NCBI GenBank assembly: GCA_040905045.1
Contig: JBBDSH010000099.1
Coordinates: 1-64,000 of the forward strand
From: JBBDSH01 sp040905045
Lineage (GTDB): Bacteria > Pseudomonadota > Gammaproteobacteria > Eutrophobiales > Eutrophobiaceae
DNA: 64,000 nucleotides
Direction of reading: 5' to 3'
A model generated the notes under the pieces. That model was given only the letters and a program-made list of their open reading frames with translations. It was not told where the DNA came from and did no database searches. Numbering within the stretch: the first letter of the stretch is position 1; every line of letters starts with the position of its first letter. The position numbers were made by a program, and so were the translations under genes. Positions 43,856 through 51,850 of the stretch are shown here, piece by piece.

Positions 43856-44515
43856 TAAAAAGCTGATGATCTGGTTGGCCATGCTCTTGCAGGCATTGGA
43901 CTGCACCCGCGCGAGCAGTGGGACGGGGACGATGACCGCGGGCAGGTAGGAGGTGCCCTGGGTTTCGGCGCTGATCTTCCCGGACATGGCCAGGCTCTTG
44001 AAATCCCATATGGTGGCTTCGTAATTGGCCTCGTCGTCCCAGTAGGCAAAGCCGAAACAGCCGCCGCCGCCCGGACCGACGGCGCAGGATATGGAGCCGC
44101 TGCTGTCGGTGGTTTCCGTGTAACCGTCTATCCAGACGAAATAGCGCAGGCGGAAATCGGAAAGCTTCTGCGCGAACATCGGCTGCTGCATCAGGTTCTG
44201 CAGTTTCTTCACGTCCATGGGAGCGGTACTGGTCTCGAAGTAGGGATACATACTGTCGATGAATTGTTGCTCCGGGATAACGTTGATACCGGCCCGGCCG
44301 TTGTTGAGCGAATCCCCAACGCAATCGATGAAATCCACCTCGGTTTCGCTGCTGGACTTGTGACGCCGGCCGAGAACGACGATGGATTCGTTTTCCTCCA
44401 TTTTCAGCGTCGGCTGTTCCCTATACTCGTTGATAATCGTGGTGCTTTTACAGCCGCTGAACAATGCCGCCAGCAACATCGGGAGTAACACGGTTTGGAT
44501 TGGATGCCTTCTCAT
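43850..44515 (-). CDS. Lipoprotein of unknown function (last gene of envelope cluster)
   Basis: This 221-residue protein starts MRRHPIQTVLLPMLLAALFSGCKS, a lipoprotein signal with lipobox LFSGC, so it is predicted to be lipid-anchored. The mature part carries EENESIVVLGRRHKSSSETE and later a glycine-rich CAVGPGGGGCFGF stretch with paired cysteines. I recognise no domain. The start at 44515 overlaps the upstream stop (TGATG), so synthesis is coupled. An in-frame upstream extension exists but lacks signals. It is the distal gene of the 12-gene minus-strand cluster. Its last codons come from a repeat. Confidence 0.72.
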   Translation of the reverse strand: MRRHPIQTVLLPMLLAALFSGCKSTTIINEYREQPTLKMEENESIVVLGRRHKSSSETEVDFIDCVGDSLNNGRAGINVIPEQQFIDSMYPYFETSTAPMDVKKLQNLMQQPMFAQKLSDFRLRYFVWIDGYTETTDSSGSISCAVGPGGGGCFGFAYWDDEANYEATIWDFKSLAMSGKISAETQGTSYLPAVIVPVPLLARVQSNACKSMANQIISFLE

Positions 44516-45180
44516 CAGCATGCCAGCGAGACGGATTCGTCGTTGCACGTTGTTTTCGCAGCCAGCCATTGTTTGACCGGCGATGCCTGGGGGAAGCCCA
44601 GTGCCAGTTTTGCGCCCACATCCCGCAACGCCATGCCGATGGCTGTATGTAAACCCTTGTCTCGACTGCTCAGGAAACCCTTGGCGGATTTGCCGTATCC
44701 GGTAACGGGCCACTCGGTAACCAGTTCGCCGTCCGGCGTGTACAGGCGGATACTGTATTTAATCCAGGCTTCGTAATAGTCGGAATATGTCTCCTGCGGC
44801 AGTGCCAGCTGCATCTCTTCCACCTTGGGGGAGATGACGGCATCAACATTGTTGCCGGTGGAGTCGATGTTCTTGACGGGTTGAACCTGGCTGAACATGG
44901 AGGACAGCACCTGCTCAAACAGGGCGATGCGCGAGGCGCTGTTATCGATGCGCCAGTTGGGGCGATCCTCGCTGTCCTCCTCATAGACATAATCACGGAA
45001 TCCCTCGTCGAAGTGCACGCCTACCCGGAGCGGGATCTCGGCTACCAGGGGTTTGGGAACCTCCGCTTCAGTGCGCAGGTTGATGGAATTGCTGCAGCCG
45101 CCCAGAGCCAGTGCCAACACAAGGAGCGGCAGAATGCCGGGAAGGGAAGGGTATTGCCGTACTGACTCGCGCCTCTTCAT
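44515..45180 (-). CDS. Lipoprotein of unknown function in envelope cluster
   Basis: This 221-residue protein has a clear type-II signal with lipobox ALGGC (about residues 25-29, in LLVLALALGGCSNSINLR). The mature sequence has LVAEIPLRVGVHFDEGFRDYV and EEMQLALPQETYSDYYEAWIKYSIRLYTPDGELVTEWPVTGYGKS, reading like a beta-rich periplasmic domain. Its stop shares a base with the next lipoprotein start. Codon overlap with its neighbour and 24 bases to the vWA gene upstream place it in one operon. Function is unknown; it may dock the machine to the outer membrane. Confidence 0.72.
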   Translation of the reverse strand: MKRRESVRQYPSLPGILPLLVLALALGGCSNSINLRTEAEVPKPLVAEIPLRVGVHFDEGFRDYVYEEDSEDRPNWRIDNSASRIALFEQVLSSMFSQVQPVKNIDSTGNNVDAVISPKVEEMQLALPQETYSDYYEAWIKYSIRLYTPDGELVTEWPVTGYGKSAKGFLSSRDKGLHTAIGMALRDVGAKLALGFPQASPVKQWLAAKTTCNDESVSLAC

Positions 45181-45204
45181 CTTGTATCCCTCTACTGCTA
45201 CTGC

Positions 45205-46200
45205 TTATCTGAAGTCGTTCAGACCGACGAACGCTCCCCCGTTTTTGCGGGTGAGTTCACGCATAAGTGTAGCAAATCGGATGACCGAATTCTGCATATA
45301 ACGGGGCTGGGAGAACAGGACCGGGAAACCGACGGCGTGGATCCGGACCAGGGGATTGCCGGCTTCGTCTTTCGGATTAAGTTTATCAACAATTTCAACG
45401 ACTTGACTGACAGACTGACCGGTGAAATCATCACCCATGACATACAGGCTGATCTTCTTGTCGCGGCTGCCGTAGGTGCGAATGGCCTCCGTGATCCCCT
45501 CCACCGGGCTGCTGTTGCTGAACGGGTTCCAGGTGCGGAGGCGGTTGAGGATGACCCGGCGGCGGGCCGGGGTGTCCGGTATCCATTGGCCCCGGTAGTT
45601 GGAGAACATGTAATCGCCCATGTCGTTCATGATTTGCAGTCCCTTGACTTCCGGGTAGACGTCCAGGATATGGTTCACCTGTTCCAGCACCCGGTTCCAG
45701 GTGTACTGGAACATACTGCCGGAAGTATCGATGACGAAGATGATGTATTCGCTGTCCACGGGGATGCCGCCGATGTATTCACTTTTTTCAAACTGGTTCT
45801 CGCCCAGCAATCTCTGCATTTCCTCGGTCAGTTCCTGCAAAGCCAGTTCCAGCCGGCCCTTGACGGCGGCATTGATCGCGGACTCATCAGCGACGCTGGC
45901 AATTCGTTGTTCCGTCTCGTTCAATTCCTGCTGCAGCCGGGCCACCCGTTCCTTGTGACGGGATAATTGTTCGCGTTTGGCGTTCAGATCCCGGTTCAGC
46001 ACTGTCGCTTCGCCGCGGATGGTGAACAGTTGCTGCTGCAAATCCCGTATCACTCCCTCCAGGGGATCCGGGGCTTCCTCCAGTACCGGCGGGCGGCCGG
46101 GCTGGGCGATGATCAGCAGCAGAATAATGGCGCCGAAACCGCAGGTTATGACGTCCAGGAACGAGATACTGAAGATTTCGTTTTCGCGGCGCCGTTTCAT
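45205..46200 (-). CDS. ExbD-like transmembrane protein with von Willebrand A domain (1)
   Basis: This 331-residue protein starts with an ExbD/TolR/MotB-like membrane segment, FSISFLDVITCGFGAIILLL, in which D16 stands where ExbD carries its proton-binding aspartate. A long coiled coil (about 45-140: VIRDLQQQLFTIRGEA and onward) leads to a periplasmic vWA domain with a complete MIDAS motif FVIDTSGSM (DTSGSM 158-163) and LYVMGDDF. I infer a proton-channel stator subunit with a vWA binding head. Its start overlaps the end of the next vWA gene (ATGA). No TolR/ExbD C-terminal domain is present, making the fusion unusual. Confidence 0.85.
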   Translation of the reverse strand: MKRRRENEIFSISFLDVITCGFGAIILLLIIAQPGRPPVLEEAPDPLEGVIRDLQQQLFTIRGEATVLNRDLNAKREQLSRHKERVARLQQELNETEQRIASVADESAINAAVKGRLELALQELTEEMQRLLGENQFEKSEYIGGIPVDSEYIIFVIDTSGSMFQYTWNRVLEQVNHILDVYPEVKGLQIMNDMGDYMFSNYRGQWIPDTPARRRVILNRLRTWNPFSNSSPVEGITEAIRTYGSRDKKISLYVMGDDFTGQSVSQVVEIVDKLNPKDEAGNPLVRIHAVGFPVLFSQPRYMQNSVIRFATLMRELTRKNGGAFVGLNDFR

Positions 46201-47282
46201 GGCCAGTCCTTCGAGGGAGTAAGGAACGAGCCCCGGGTCAATTGAGCCAGACGCCAGAACGCCGACGGCGCCATGGGATCGCCTTCCATGGGGGCGAGAA
46301 TGATGTTGACGGGGATATTGGACGGCAACTGTTTCACCGCATCCTCGAAATACCCCATTCTCTGTTTACTGGACACGGTACTGGCGCGGGGCGGGCTGCG
46401 TCCCTGGGTCGGCAGGCCGTCGGTAATGAGATAGATGTTGTCGGGCAACGGTTTCAATGAGGCTGCCGCCAGGAAAGCCTTTTCCAGGCTGGTGCCGTCG
46501 TGCGGGATGATGTCTTTCATGTTACTGACGGCCTTGTTCAATTGTACGCTGTCATTGACTCGCAGCCATTGACCGTCGCTATCGGCAAGTACTGCTTTCG
46601 CTTCCGTGTTAAATGTATAGATCTGATAACGGCTGCCGGGTTGAAACTGTGTCGACAGCCAGTCGGCTGTTTTCAGCGCCTGCTGCCACTTGGCCGAAGC
46701 CTGTTTTGCCTGGTCGGACATGTTGCGCCGGCGAATGACGTTGACGATGGTATCGTCCAGCATGCTGGCCGAGGCATCCAGCAAAACGAGGACTCTTTGT
46801 CCGCCCAGTTTCAGTCCTGTCAGGTACTGGCGGTTGCCTTCGCCGATGAATGTCCGTACGTCCCGTCCGGTCTCCTCGGTTTCGGCCTCGAGACGTTTTT
46901 TCCGTTCCTCCATTTCCCGGATTTCTTCCTTCAGTTTCTCGATTTCCGTGGTCTGGGCATCGGAAGACAAAGCCTCGATACGACCGGAGGATTCCTTTAT
47001 CTCTTCCATGATGCGCCGGGCGCGTCCTTCGGCGATGACGATCTCCCGGTCCACCTCATCGATAGTATTGCGCAGTTGCGCCAGATTCTCCCTGCCTTCC
47101 CGGATCTCATTCTCCAGCAGATTTACTTCGGAGCTCAGATCCGTGGCCGGGGCGGGTTCGGGTTTGATATGGTCAACATTGTGTTTGATGATCAGAAACA
47201 ACAGCACGACGGCACCGAAGCCGCAGGACATGATGTCCAGAAACGACAGACTGAAGGGGGTCAGTTTACGACGCCTGCGCAT
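46197..47282 (-). CDS. ExbD-like transmembrane protein with von Willebrand A domain (2)
   Basis: This 361-residue partner of the preceding protein has the same start, FSLSFLDIMSCGFGAVVLLF, with aspartate D16 in the membrane segment. A strongly charged coiled coil (about 50-140) follows, then a vWA domain with MIDAS DASASM (169-174) and IYLITDGLPTQG. The pair is homologous but diverged. An in-frame upstream start (47360) is possible. I favour 47282 because the membrane motif begins there and it overlaps the stop of the actin-like gene (TGATG). Two stator-like subunits with different vWA heads could form a heterodimer around one channel. Confidence 0.83.
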   Translation of the reverse strand: MRRRRKLTPFSLSFLDIMSCGFGAVVLLFLIIKHNVDHIKPEPAPATDLSSEVNLLENEIREGRENLAQLRNTIDEVDREIVIAEGRARRIMEEIKESSGRIEALSSDAQTTEIEKLKEEIREMEERKKRLEAETEETGRDVRTFIGEGNRQYLTGLKLGGQRVLVLLDASASMLDDTIVNVIRRRNMSDQAKQASAKWQQALKTADWLSTQFQPGSRYQIYTFNTEAKAVLADSDGQWLRVNDSVQLNKAVSNMKDIIPHDGTSLEKAFLAAASLKPLPDNIYLITDGLPTQGRSPPRASTVSSKQRMGYFEDAVKQLPSNIPVNIILAPMEGDPMAPSAFWRLAQLTRGSFLTPSKDWP

Positions 47283-48601
47283 CAGTCGGGCAAGACATGG
47301 ATGAAACGGTAGGTGGTATCGGAGCCGGCAAAGCTCAGGGTATCCCCGGGCGCGACGCAACAGCTGCCGTTAATACGCTGACCGTTGATATAGAGGCTCA
47401 ATTCCCCGTCCTGTTGTACGACCACATTGGTGCCTGAACGGGATATGGCGCAATGGCTGTCTTCATGCCTGTTTTTATCAATGCTGCCGTTGGCGGAGAG
47501 ATACAAGGGGCTGCCGGCCAGCGGCACAGCCCGATTGCGGATCAGGATATGGGTGACGTTCTCCGGAGGGGTTTCGTTTTCCGTTGCGGCGGATTCGGGA
47601 CTTGCCGTTACCGGATTATCGGCCGGTTCATTGCCGGCGGGCAGACTGGTGATAAAACTCAACGGCGGAGCGGGTGTGTAAACGTGGTCGCGGTTGAGAT
47701 GGATGCCGTGGAAGACACTTTCCTGCGTCAGCAGTCTTGCTCCCCGGATGCGATGGTGAAAACCGGGCAGGATGCCGAGACGGTCACCGATTAATGCGGT
47801 TTCGTACTCATTCACCGACTCCAGGATGCGTGTGTAATACTTTTCCAGTGCCTGCAACAGGGATTCACGGGACACTCGTATCTGGTGCCTGTTCCGATCA
47901 TATTGCACTTCAAGGCTGACTTCGCTGCGGTCATTGAGCGCGGCCAGGCAGCCGGGGATCTGGTCGTACAGGGATTGTTCCGTTTCGGCATGGTGCAGGG
48001 GATCGAAGCGGGACTGCTGAATGAACAGATCGGCGATAACGCCCGCGCAGGTATCGTATATCTCGGTCAGGCCGCATTCATCGACGACCTGCACCCGCCG
48101 CCGGCTGACCTCGTCATTAACAGACAGAAAAGTCAGAACGGTCTGGTGCAGATGGATATCGATGTGAATACAGTCGCCGCGGCCGGCCACGGCGGCGGCG
48201 CCGGCAACGGCGGTATCCACCAGTCCCGCCGCGGAGAAGGGGCAGGCTTCCACTATACCCAGCAACAGTGACAGTTGTTCATCGGAGAAACTGCCCGGAA
48301 CGGAGAAGATGATCTCGTCGGGCTTGCCCGCCTGTTCATGAATCATCAGCAATTGACGGTAAGCCAGGTCGGCGTTATGACGGACCCGGGTTGATCGAAT
48401 GGCCAGGGCATCCTGGTTGAGATTGAGCCAGAACCGATTACTGGCCTCGCGCGGGTTGAGATGCGAGATTTGCATGGCTTCCGCGCCCAGGATCACCGAG
48501 TCGGGTTTGAGCACGGCGCAGCCCGGCGTTCGTAATATTATCTCGGTGCCCGAGGCGACCCGTATCTCGCTGTCGTTCAATTCGATGATTGATAATGTCA
48601 T
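47282..48601 (-). CDS. Actin/Hsp70-fold (ASKHA) protein with FHA-like C-terminal domain
   Basis: This 439-residue cytoplasmic protein resembles Hsp70/FtsA-type ATPase folds: IIFSVPGSFSDEQLSLLLGIVEACPFSAAGLVDTAVAGAAAVAG (about 96-140), then a phosphate-loop-like DIHLHQTVLTFLSV and VDECGLTEIYD. Catalytic residues look degenerate, so ATPase activity is uncertain. The C-terminal 70 residues (SHCAISRSGTNVVV, LYINGQRINGSCCVAPGDTL) resemble a forkhead-associated phosphothreonine-binding fold. It sits between the ExbB-like and vWA genes with overlaps, so it may be a cytosolic regulator of the channel. Fold assignment is by motif only. Confidence 0.72.
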   Translation of the reverse strand: MTLSIIELNDSEIRVASGTEIILRTPGCAVLKPDSVILGAEAMQISHLNPREASNRFWLNLNQDALAIRSTRVRHNADLAYRQLLMIHEQAGKPDEIIFSVPGSFSDEQLSLLLGIVEACPFSAAGLVDTAVAGAAAVAGRGDCIHIDIHLHQTVLTFLSVNDEVSRRRVQVVDECGLTEIYDTCAGVIADLFIQQSRFDPLHHAETEQSLYDQIPGCLAALNDRSEVSLEVQYDRNRHQIRVSRESLLQALEKYYTRILESVNEYETALIGDRLGILPGFHHRIRGARLLTQESVFHGIHLNRDHVYTPAPPLSFITSLPAGNEPADNPVTASPESAATENETPPENVTHILIRNRAVPLAGSPLYLSANGSIDKNRHEDSHCAISRSGTNVVVQQDGELSLYINGQRINGSCCVAPGDTLSFAGSDTTYRFIHVLPD

Positions 48602-48614
48602 GCCGGTCTTCCCG

Positions 48615-49412
48615 TCAACGTACCTGCAAGTGGCGTATCAGGTTCATGTCGCAGTAATTCTGCGCATCCAGCACCAGACGCTCCTGCAGCAGTTGCAACT
48701 GGTGCATCAGGAACATGATGAATATGCTGATGACCAGGGCGATGAAGGTGGAGTTGAAGGCCACGCCGAGACTGGCCGTAACGCCGATAATGTCGCCTTC
48801 AACGGCCCTGTGGGCCTGACCCAGGGCATCACCGATGCCGCGCACCGTGCCGATAAAACCGATGGACGGGATGGCCCAGATGACGTATCGCACCATGGAC
48901 AGCTCCGCATCCAGCTTTTCGTATTCGGTATCGCAGATTTCCTTGACGGAGGCGGCGACGTCCTGAATATTGCGCGTCGATCCGAATCGCTGCAGGGCCG
49001 TCAGCAGGGCCCGTGGCAGAAGGTATTCGCGTTCGTTTTCCGGCAGCGCCTGCAGCGGCCGGGAATACTGGCGCGAGTCTTCCGGCAGAATGCTGGTTCC
49101 GGGCGTGACTTCCAGCAGCGGTTGTTCCAGCAGGCGCCGTTCGTGCAGGGCGATGCGCGCCTTTCGGGCCATGATGGCAATCACCCACAGCGCCAGGATG
49201 AAACAGGCTTCCTGTTCGTAGTCCTTGACAACGATATAGATGGAACGGCTGGTTGCCGCCGTTTCCCCGGCCTCCTGTTGCGCCTGTTGTTGTTCGAGGA
49301 TGGCGTTGGCATTGGGCCTGATGACAGTCACATAAACGGCATGCACGATAATAATCGAGAGGATCAACGCGAACAGTTGATACATGAATTCCGATACCGG
49401 CGTGTGTTTCAT
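48615..49412 (-). CDS. MotA/TolQ/ExbB-family proton channel protein
   Basis: This 265-residue inner-membrane protein has four predicted membrane segments (about 10-30, 66-84, 180-205, 215-240). The conserved MotA/ExbB core VRYVIWAIPSIGFIGTVRGIGDAL is followed by GVTASLGVAFNSTFIALVIS. It should form the ring that converts proton flow into motion around ExbD-like subunits, here the two vWA fusions encoded just downstream. The central cytoplasmic loop (about 90-175) is longer than in TolQ. A palindromic repeat separates it from the upstream small protein. No tonB or exbD of the classical type is present in the cluster. Confidence 0.85.
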   Translation of the reverse strand: MKHTPVSEFMYQLFALILSIIIVHAVYVTVIRPNANAILEQQQAQQEAGETAATSRSIYIVVKDYEQEACFILALWVIAIMARKARIALHERRLLEQPLLEVTPGTSILPEDSRQYSRPLQALPENEREYLLPRALLTALQRFGSTRNIQDVAASVKEICDTEYEKLDAELSMVRYVIWAIPSIGFIGTVRGIGDALGQAHRAVEGDIIGVTASLGVAFNSTFIALVISIFIMFLMHQLQLLQERLVLDAQNYCDMNLIRHLQVR

Positions 49413-49460
49413 AAGGTATTCCAGTTGTTTTATTTAACTATAACCACAGAGTTTTATCGG

Positions 49461-49545
49461 TCAGGGGTAAGGAGTAAGGAGTGAGGTGTAGCCGATTTTA
49501 ATTTCGTGCTGTTACTCCTCACTCCTAACCCCTCACTCCTTACTA
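49461..49545. repeat. GTGAGG/GTAAGG palindromic repeat, copy 2
   Basis: TCAGGGGTAAGGAG and GTAAGGAGTGAGG units (49461-49490) are matched by CTCCTCACTCC and CCCCTCACTCC (49514-49540), then TTACTA. The element sits inside the cluster between the channel gene and the small secreted protein gene, whose stop codon it supplies. It resembles the copy at 40.9 kb. It may partly separate two transcripts within the cluster. Confidence 0.75.
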
Positions 49546-49779
49546 AATATCCACCGGAAATGAGACGGACAGGTCTTCCGAGATTTCCTCACTGGGCCGG
49601 AAGGAGTCCCGGATAGCGGGCGAGGATTTCCCGTCGTTGTTATCTTCACCGTCAGTTTGCACCTGTTCATCCTCCTGTCTTTCGTCGACCTCCGTCTCTT
49701 GCCGGTCTGTTTCCTGTGCAACCCCCGCCGCGGGCAGGATTGCGTACATGAGCAACAATACGAGTACTTTGTATTTCAT
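49543..49779 (-). CDS. Small acidic secreted protein
   Basis: This 78-residue protein has a signal peptide (MKYKVLVLLLMYAILPAAGVAQ, cleaved near AQ) and a very acidic, low-complexity mature part (EVDERQEDEQVQTDGEDNNDG) ending in ISEDLSVSFPVDI. The ATG at 49779 has GAGG six bases upstream. An ATG at 49791 that overlaps the PEGA/SUMF1 stop is an alternative adding four residues. No fold is evident. Its position suggests a small periplasmic component or linker of the cluster. Confidence 0.6.
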   Translation of the reverse strand: MKYKVLVLLLMYAILPAAGVAQETDRQETEVDERQEDEQVQTDGEDNNDGKSSPAIRDSFRPSEEISEDLSVSFPVDI

Positions 49780-49787
49780 CACGAACC

Positions 49788-51836
49788 TCATTCCATAAAC
49801 CGTGCAATGCGGAAGCCGACATCGTCTCTCGGTTCCGAACCGTAATCGCGATAGGACAGCCGCAGCTCCGTGATACTGCCGTGAGTCCAGCTGGAGCCCC
49901 GAATGACATGGTGCTCGCCGCGCTCCGGTCCCATCGGGTCGGTCCGGGCGGTGTCGGTTTGCGAAACCATGATATCGTAAAAGTCGTTCACCCATTCGGC
50001 CGCATTACCGCCCATATCGTACAGGCCCTTGCCGGAGGCGGGAAAACTGCCCGCCGGCGCCGTCACGGCGTGACCGTCGTCATAGCCGTGGATGATGCGG
50101 CCGATCAGGTGTGCCGCCGACTCGTCGGCGTAATTGCCGCTTTTCTCCGGCGGCGGCATTTCCTGTCCCCAGGGGAATTTCAACAGGGAATCCTGTGTCT
50201 GATAGCGGGCGGCCCAGGCCCATTCCGCCTCGGTTGGCAGGCGATAGCCATTCGCGTCGGAATTAATGCCGGTGATGCTTCCGTCCCTTTCACGGTAGAA
50301 GGGCGTCAGGTCGTCCTCGCCGCTCAGCCAGTTGCAGTACTTGGCCGCCTGTTCCCAGGTGATGTTGACCACCGGCTGGTTGTCTTTGTTGAGGCTTGCG
50401 CCGCGGAATTCCCCGGAATCATGTTCCCGGACGAAGCGGCGGTATTCGGCGTTGGTCACTTCCCGGACGGAAAGATAAAAGGCCCGGGACAGCTTCACCC
50501 GGCGCAGGGTTTCATTGGCCCGGCGACCCGGTTCCCGCCGTGATGCGCCCATGGTGAATTCCGCATCCGGCCGGAACAGTTTAATGGTCTGCCCGGCAGC
50601 GGTTTCCATGATCGGCTTCATGGCTTCCAGTTTCACCTCGCGCAATGTTTTCAGAGTGACCCGCATCACCTGATCGATGCCCGGGCGCGGCGTGAGTGTT
50701 GTCTTGAAGGGTTGATAACCTTCGCGCCGGATCTCGATGCGGTGTTCGCGCGCCGGCAGGTTCAGTACCTGATTGGCTTCGCCGCGCGCTTGTCCGTCCA
50801 CGATCAACTGTGCGTTTTCAGGCCGGGCACGGATTTCGACGGAGGCCAGTTCCGGCTGCAGGTCGACGCGCAGCGTCTCTTCCTCGCCCGAGTCCAGGTT
50901 GACGGTCCGTGCGGCCCGTTTGTAGCCCTGTTTGAACAGACGGATGCTTGTGGACGCGCCCGGTTCCACCGCCGCTTCCAGCGGCGAGACGCCCAGATAC
51001 TCTCCGTTGACGGTTATCCCCGCGCCGGCCGGACTGGTGACAATGCGGACCAGCGCGTCCGCCGGCTGCAGCCGGATGTCCGTCAGCGACTGCGGTTCGC
51101 CGGCTTTTATATTCAGGGTTTTCTGCCAGGCCTTGTGGCCTTCCAGTTTGACACGAATGCGCCGCTCACCCTGCAGAATTTCCGTGGTCAGCGGCGTGAT
51201 GCCGGCCAGGTCATCATCCACGTAGACTTGTGCACCGGCGGGACTGGATTCCAGAGTGACATTCGCCCAGGCCGGTTTCAGCCCGACGGAGTATTGCTGT
51301 GTCCGGCCCAGGCCCTCGATCTCGATGTCTTCTTCATGGGGAAGATAACGTTGCGCCTGTAGGCGCAATGTATGTTTACCGTGTGGAATATCCCGGGCAG
51401 TGACCGGGGTTTTGCCCCGTTGTTCGCCGTTCAGAAAGACCACGGCCGCATCCGGCCGGCTGGTAACGGCCAGATGGCCGGGCAGGCGCGACAACTCGAA
51501 ACGGTATTCCTGGTTCTGTTCCTCGTTGACCGCCAGGGTTGTTTCCAGGGGATGATAGCCTTCCGCCCGAATGCGAAGCCTGTAGTCACCGGGCCGTAGC
51601 AGGTAGCGGTCCGCGAGCCGGAGTTTCAGCTCGCCGGTGATATTCGTTTCCGCACCGGCCGGTATGGTTTCGATATACACGGCCTTGCCGGTAAGCAGAA
51701 ACCAGGCGACGCCGATACTGAACAGAAGAGCTGCAGCGGTAATAACGGCGCCTGCGCGCAGCCTGAAGGAAGAGCCGCGGGGACGATCTTTCGGAGGCTC
51801 GAATTTCGCCGGCTGGATGGTTTTTTCCGCACTCAT
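49788..51836 (-). CDS. PEGA-repeat protein with SUMF1/FGE-fold C-terminal domain
   Basis: This 682-residue protein has a short cytoplasmic N-terminus, one membrane anchor (about 29-48) and five PEGA-type repeats (SRPDAAVVFLNGEQRGKTPV and similar). A C-terminal formylglycine-generating-enzyme-like domain (about 415-682: TMGASRREPGRRANE, GYRLPTEAEWAWAAR, GLYDMGGNAAEWVND, VIRGSSW) follows. True FGE enzymes use cysteines in the last third, which are absent here, so it is likely a binding or structural domain. PEGA repeats are usually surface or peptidoglycan-related. It is the largest product of the cluster. Confidence 0.82.
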   Translation of the reverse strand: MSAEKTIQPAKFEPPKDRPRGSSFRLRAGAVITAAALLFSIGVAWFLLTGKAVYIETIPAGAETNITGELKLRLADRYLLRPGDYRLRIRAEGYHPLETTLAVNEEQNQEYRFELSRLPGHLAVTSRPDAAVVFLNGEQRGKTPVTARDIPHGKHTLRLQAQRYLPHEEDIEIEGLGRTQQYSVGLKPAWANVTLESSPAGAQVYVDDDLAGITPLTTEILQGERRIRVKLEGHKAWQKTLNIKAGEPQSLTDIRLQPADALVRIVTSPAGAGITVNGEYLGVSPLEAAVEPGASTSIRLFKQGYKRAARTVNLDSGEEETLRVDLQPELASVEIRARPENAQLIVDGQARGEANQVLNLPAREHRIEIRREGYQPFKTTLTPRPGIDQVMRVTLKTLREVKLEAMKPIMETAAGQTIKLFRPDAEFTMGASRREPGRRANETLRRVKLSRAFYLSVREVTNAEYRRFVREHDSGEFRGASLNKDNQPVVNITWEQAAKYCNWLSGEDDLTPFYRERDGSITGINSDANGYRLPTEAEWAWAARYQTQDSLLKFPWGQEMPPPEKSGNYADESAAHLIGRIIHGYDDGHAVTAPAGSFPASGKGLYDMGGNAAEWVNDFYDIMVSQTDTARTDPMGPERGEHHVIRGSSWTHGSITELRLSYRDYGSEPRDDVGFRIARFME

Positions 51837-51850
51837 GAATCAATGCACCG

